Shown here: positions 62,201 through 64,000 of the stretch, piece after piece
Layout: each line of letters opens with the position of its first letter
Position numbering within the stretch: position 1 is the first letter of the stretch
Source: Nilaparvata lugens
Lineage: Eukaryota > Arthropoda > Insecta > Hemiptera > Delphacidae
Assembly (NCBI RefSeq): GCF_014356525.2
Contig: NC_052505.1
Coordinates: forward strand, 23,829,432 to 23,893,431
Length of the DNA stretch: 64,000 nt
Direction: 5' to 3'
The notes under the pieces: generated by a model
Database searches by the model: none
Told to the model about the DNA's origin: nothing
The model's input: the letters and a program-made list of their open reading frames with translations, nothing else
Made by a program: the position numbers and the translations under genes

Positions 62201-63988
62201 CGTTACTGATTTAGAATGTTGTTTTGCACTGGTTCAGGACCTGATTCAGGCGCAAAAAGACGCGCCCAAGGTGGCCAATGACGAGACGTGTGACTTCTGT
62301 GTGGCCGTGGTGCAACACCTCAGGGACATTGTCATCGCCAACACGACCAAGGCCGAATTCCACAAAGTGCTCAACGGACTCTGCAACCAACTCGGAAACT
62401 ACAGGCAAGAGGTAATACATGCCTACATTATTCCAAATTTATACTAAAATGAGATATGGATATATATTTTAATTGAATTATACTGTAGTAACATGTACTA
62501 TGAATTATACTGTAGTAACATGTAATATAAATAATTAATTCATATTGTTTATAATATAGAGGCCATTTCCGGAAAATGGGCACATACGCAAAAATTATGT
62601 TTAAAGTAAAATCAATTTGAAGATTTTCTTCTAATATTATTTAAATATGCCCAGACCACTTCAGAGCCTATTAAAAATTCTCTGTTTCAAAAACCTATTA
62701 AAAACAGTTATAATTCTCTGAATCTAAACAAGCTCTCTGATGCTGACTTCAAATTTAGGAATTTTATGAAAATATAAAGCTTCAAATACCAGTGCATGGA
62801 GATACAAAAACACTCATAGAGTTCTCAATTCTCGAGATTATACGTTGAAACTTCCTGATACTACTAAAAAACAACATGGCGAATCGATTAAACCAATAAT
62901 CGGAAAAAGAGCACATAGGCCAATGCCCTCTAAATGGTAATAATCATATAATATATTATTTACAATTATCATTATCGTATACAATTTGTATTAAATTGAA
63001 ATTTATTTCCCAAAAAACTACAGTATAAAAGATTAACATAGAATAATACTGTTAATGTGAAAGTTAACATTTGCATTTAATTTATTATAAACATTTGACA
63101 AATTGTTATGACAAGTTGGTCAGAAGATAATATTGTAAAATATTATGAAGAAGATAATATTGAAAAATAATATGAAGACTATGAACAAGAACATAATAAA
63201 TATTATATTTATTTAATTTGTTTCACAATAATAGAACATTTTAAAATGATTTTAAAAATCCTATTTAAAAACGCCTATTTTTGTCTGGACTATGTTCTAT
63301 TTTCAGAAATCGAGTTCGCAGATTCAGTTTCAACAATTGAAAAAAGTAGAAACGTTTTATTTTTCATTTATTTTTACACATTCATTTTGAACAAGATTGA
63401 CATTTTGGCAATCATCAGATTCATCACTTGAAATTAAGATAGTGCTTTTGTCAGCCTCAATGTAATCCCCCACAGAGTAGAATAGTGATTCAATTATTCT
63501 TTATCTTACAGTTCTTAATTCTCATACTGAAGCTGCTGTCGTTGAGGCTCCTCACTCGTATTTTATTTATTAAATCATTTAACGTAGCACAACTTCCAGA
63601 AAAGTACCACCATAGAGAAACAGCGTAATCGTATGCTATCGTTTTTCTATGGTACCACAGACTCGAGCCCGAAACGGTCCCAATTCCAATGCATACGACA
63701 GTCCAAATGTAGCTTAGGTTATGCATCTATGTGTCACTTTCACGTTTTTTTAATTATACACTATAAGATTATTATAAATCCGTAGGACTAGTACTGGGAA
63801 AAGTTACTCCTTTCTATTGAATTATGTATTATTCAGTAATTCAATGGAAATGTTCAATTTTTTTTTGTTTGTAGTGCTCCGAAATGGTGGACCAGTACTT
63901 CGAGATCATCTACATGTTCTTGACCGAAGAGCTTGATGGAAAGGAACTGTGCACTGAAATCAGGATCTGCCCCAAAATTTCCAAGGAT
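53112..63988 (+). CDS. Prosaposin (saposin-related) gene, seven internal exons, incomplete at both ends
   Basis: Prosaposins are secretory/lysosomal precursors that are cut into saposins, small disulfide-rich proteins that present sphingolipids to lysosomal hydrolases. Exons are 53112-53223, 55396-55543, 57006-57206, 58684-58860, 60521-60679, 62238-62411 and 63875-63988. They join to 361 codons without a stop, and all introns are GT-AG. Counting from the first whole codon, a saposin A-type domain has Cys 25, 33, 42 and 48. Three saposin B-type domains follow, each with six Cys in the family spacing: 66/69/97/108/132/138, 184/187/214/224/248/254 and 283/286/314/324/349/355. Each B domain is split by one intron, and one intron separates neighbouring domains, all in phase 0. 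Insect prosaposins usually carry more B domains, so the rest probably lies beyond 64000. The signal-peptide exon is not identified with confidence. Drosophila Sap-r is the likely counterpart, by domain order only. Confidence 0.93.
53448..53520. mobile_element. Short dispersed foldback in prosaposin intron
   Basis: TGTGAGATTCACGTTGGACT ... TTGGAGTGAATCTCACTAAG. Both ends are visible. Confidence 0.6.
53522..53777 (+). repeat. Repeat block in first visible prosaposin intron
   Basis: CCGTGAAATGAAGTCATCC, GCAATGACGTCATTTTACG and GACAATCTGAAACT are shared in order with 56142-56378 in the next intron. It is either a dispersed element or an internal duplication. Confidence 0.75.
54434..54790. repeat. 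CpG-rich foldback block in a prosaposin intron
   Basis: TTTTTTCTACAACTGCGCGT on the left faces GGCAGTTGTAGAAAAAATTT at about 54666-54685. Between and beyond are many CpGs (CGCGCATGCGCAG, TTCGCTTCGCGTCGCG). It stands out sharply from the AT-rich intron and is probably a mobile insert. Confidence 0.5.
54991..55395 (+). repeat. Minisatellite (about 103 bp, four units) abutting a prosaposin acceptor
   Basis: Units begin near 54991, 55092, 55196 and 55298. Each carries ACATGATGTAACAAAAAT, TTGTATATTGTAAAATTGT and GTAATAAGTGGTGTTGTAT. The last unit ends GTGTTGTAG exactly at the acceptor of the exon at 55396. Confidence 0.9.
55396..55543 (+). CDS. Prosaposin exon: end of saposin A domain and start of saposin B domain 1
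   Basis: The acceptor TTGTAG precedes 55396 and the donor GTAAGT starts at 55544. The first base completes the Leu codon split from the previous exon. The product continues TAKQCGAVDHCIQTVW, the conserved second half of the A-type domain, then HYCQSC, which opens the first B domain, and ends in KNATV. The Asn of KNAT is a potential N-glycosylation site at the position usual for saposins. The exon ends in phase 0. Its acceptor directly abuts a roughly 103-bp tandem repeat, noted separately. Confidence 0.93.
56142..56378 (+). repeat. Repeat block in second visible prosaposin intron
   Basis: Partner of 53522-53777, with the same order of words and modest divergence, ending ATATGAGAAGCAGT in both. 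Confidence 0.75.
57006..57206 (+). CDS. Prosaposin exon: second half of saposin B domain 1
   Basis: The acceptor TTCTCTTCCAG precedes 57006 and the donor GTAAAC starts at 57207. The exon has 67 complete codons in phase 0. It encodes FDTICLIAPSI, ECKYVVDK, FCATLMLC and then a short linker. It supplies the last four cysteines of B domain 1 (97, 108, 132 and 138 in the joined protein). Together with CxxC from the previous exon they give the three disulfides expected of a saposin. The open frame runs on past the donor into the intron, so splice signals rather than stop codons set the exon end. Confidence 0.93.
57385..57510 (+). repeat. Interspersed hairpin repeat, short copy in a prosaposin intron
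   Basis: CCTATCTCGGACTATGTGTA, then CTAAATTTGGGAGAGG...TTCTCTCCCTATCAT. It matches the 3' portion of the repeats at 12690 and 32820. A weaker relative lies at 56885-56983. Confidence 0.5.
58684..58860 (+). CDS. Prosaposin exon: Thr/Ser-rich linker and start of saposin B domain 2
   Basis: The acceptor TTGTTGTAG precedes 58684 and the donor GTAAGT starts at 58861. The exon has 59 codons in phase 0. The first 29 or so residues are rich in Thr and Ser (TTPTTEISTTASSETSE), which suits an exposed, possibly O-glycosylated linker between saposins. B domain 2 then begins at TCANCHSF with its CxxC pair. This half-domain has no N-x-S/T site, unlike B domains 1 and 3, so it may lack the usual saposin glycan. 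Confidence 0.9.
59040..60120 (+). repeat. Two diverged copies of a ~500-bp repeat in a prosaposin intron
   Basis: 59040-59560 and 59650-60120 share ACATATCAAAAG, CCTGTGCTAAGG (CTCATGTGCTAAGG in the second), GAGATATCCGCTCTTGAAGG (GAGTTATTCGCTCTTGAAGG in the second) and similar order. Overall identity is low. Confidence 0.5.
60521..60679 (+). CDS. Prosaposin exon: second half of saposin B domain 2
   Basis: A pyrimidine-rich acceptor (CTATTTTTTCAG) precedes 60521 and the donor GTAACA starts at 60680. The exon has 53 codons in phase 0. It encodes LCGQL, FCSALVQTNF, DFCHYIPDC and a linker. The four cysteines (214, 224, 248 and 254) complete B domain 2, with spacings of 10 and 6 residues. The donor is weaker than GTAAGT but keeps the frame with the next exon. 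Confidence 0.91.
61084..61182. mobile_element. Short dispersed foldback in prosaposin intron
   Basis: ATGAGATTTACATAAAATTG, TCAGCATTGTTTGAATGGGT ... GCTGTCAGTTTAAAGTGAAT. Same family as the copy at 26332. Confidence 0.6.
61479..61624. mobile_element. Long hairpin, MITE-like, in a prosaposin intron
   Basis: CTTGAATTTTAAAAAAC...GGAGTGAAAATGCTCTTACA TTGGTAGTGACGA faces TCGTCACTACCAATGTAAGT GCATTTTCACTCC...AATTCAAG. The left arm has a small internal duplication, AAAACTTTTAAAAACTTTT. Confidence 0.85.
62022..62112. mobile_element. Short dispersed foldback in prosaposin intron
   Basis: GTAAGATTCACTTTGAAGTG ... GTCAGTGAATCTCACTATAT. Same family. Confidence 0.55.
62238..62411 (+). CDS. Prosaposin exon: linker and start of saposin B domain 3
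   Basis: The acceptor CTGGTTCAG precedes 62238 and the donor GTAATA starts at 62412. The exon has 58 codons in phase 0 and is GC-richer than the surrounding intron. It encodes ETCDFCVAVVQHLRD, then IANTTK with a potential N-glycosylation site, then LCNQLGNYRQE. An internal ATTCAG about 12 bases downstream could act as an alternative acceptor. It would remove four codons and keep the frame. Confidence 0.92.
63875..63988 (+). CDS. Prosaposin exon: second half of saposin B domain 3
   Basis: A T-rich acceptor (TTTGTTTGTAG) precedes 63875 and the donor GTAAGT starts at 63989. The exon has 38 codons in phase 0. It begins CSEMVDQYFEIIY and ends ELCTEIRICPKISKD, giving the fourth to sixth cysteines of B domain 3. 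Because a strong donor follows and the window ends 12 bases later, more coding exons are expected downstream. Confidence 0.91.
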
Positions 63989-64000
63989 GTAAGTCAAATA

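Noticed and set aside
62211..62420. Minus-strand 69-codon frame
   Set aside because: It is an antisense shadow of the prosaposin exon at 62238-62411.

Overview
The window looks like insect nuclear DNA: AT-rich, intron-rich, and dense with foldback (MITE-like) elements and broken non-LTR retrotransposons. Several repeats match what I remember of delphacid planthopper (Hemiptera, Nilaparvata-like) genomes. Examples are the element that opens with ACTTTCCTTGC and ends in ACCACACCAGATTTTTT, the GGCCCAGTTGCAC foldback, and the TAGTGGAGCGGCGAAGG foldback. That assignment rests on memory and was not searched.

Only one host gene is well supported. At 53.1-64.0 kb on the + strand there are seven exons of a prosaposin (Sap-r-like) gene, the precursor of lysosomal sphingolipid-activator proteins. 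They give 361 codons: one saposin A-type domain followed by three saposin B-type domains. Every cysteine is in place and every internal junction is in frame. The last visible exon ends in a good donor, so the gene runs off the right edge. The first visible exon starts inside a codon, so at least one upstream exon is missing. An open frame at 42591-42789, with a hydrophobic N-terminus and a strong, phase-compatible donor, is a tentative candidate for it.

Layout. 0-5 kb: AT-rich DNA, a CpG-richer patch at 0.9-1.5 kb, and a 1.5-kb direct tandem duplication. 5.9-10.2 kb: a 55-bp minisatellite split by an uninterrupted GATT array of about 1.23 kb plus about 340 bp of unrelated DNA. 10-30 kb: no recognisable gene, but several foldback elements and the first copy of a complex interspersed repeat (20.0-21.2 kb). 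30-39 kb: four separate LINE fragments, two on each strand; one has a clear target-site duplication. 39-53 kb: AT-rich DNA with a 46-bp perfect terminal-inverted-repeat element, a nested foldback, the second copy of the complex repeat (47.7-49.4 kb), and several local tandem duplications. 53-64 kb: prosaposin exons, with introns that hold minisatellites, foldbacks and duplicated blocks.

I found no tRNA, rRNA, CRISPR array, intact transposase or prokaryotic-type operon. I see no convincing new multi-gene system. The most interesting signals are structural: the GATT expansion inside a minisatellite, the minisatellite that abuts a prosaposin splice acceptor, and families of short foldback elements.
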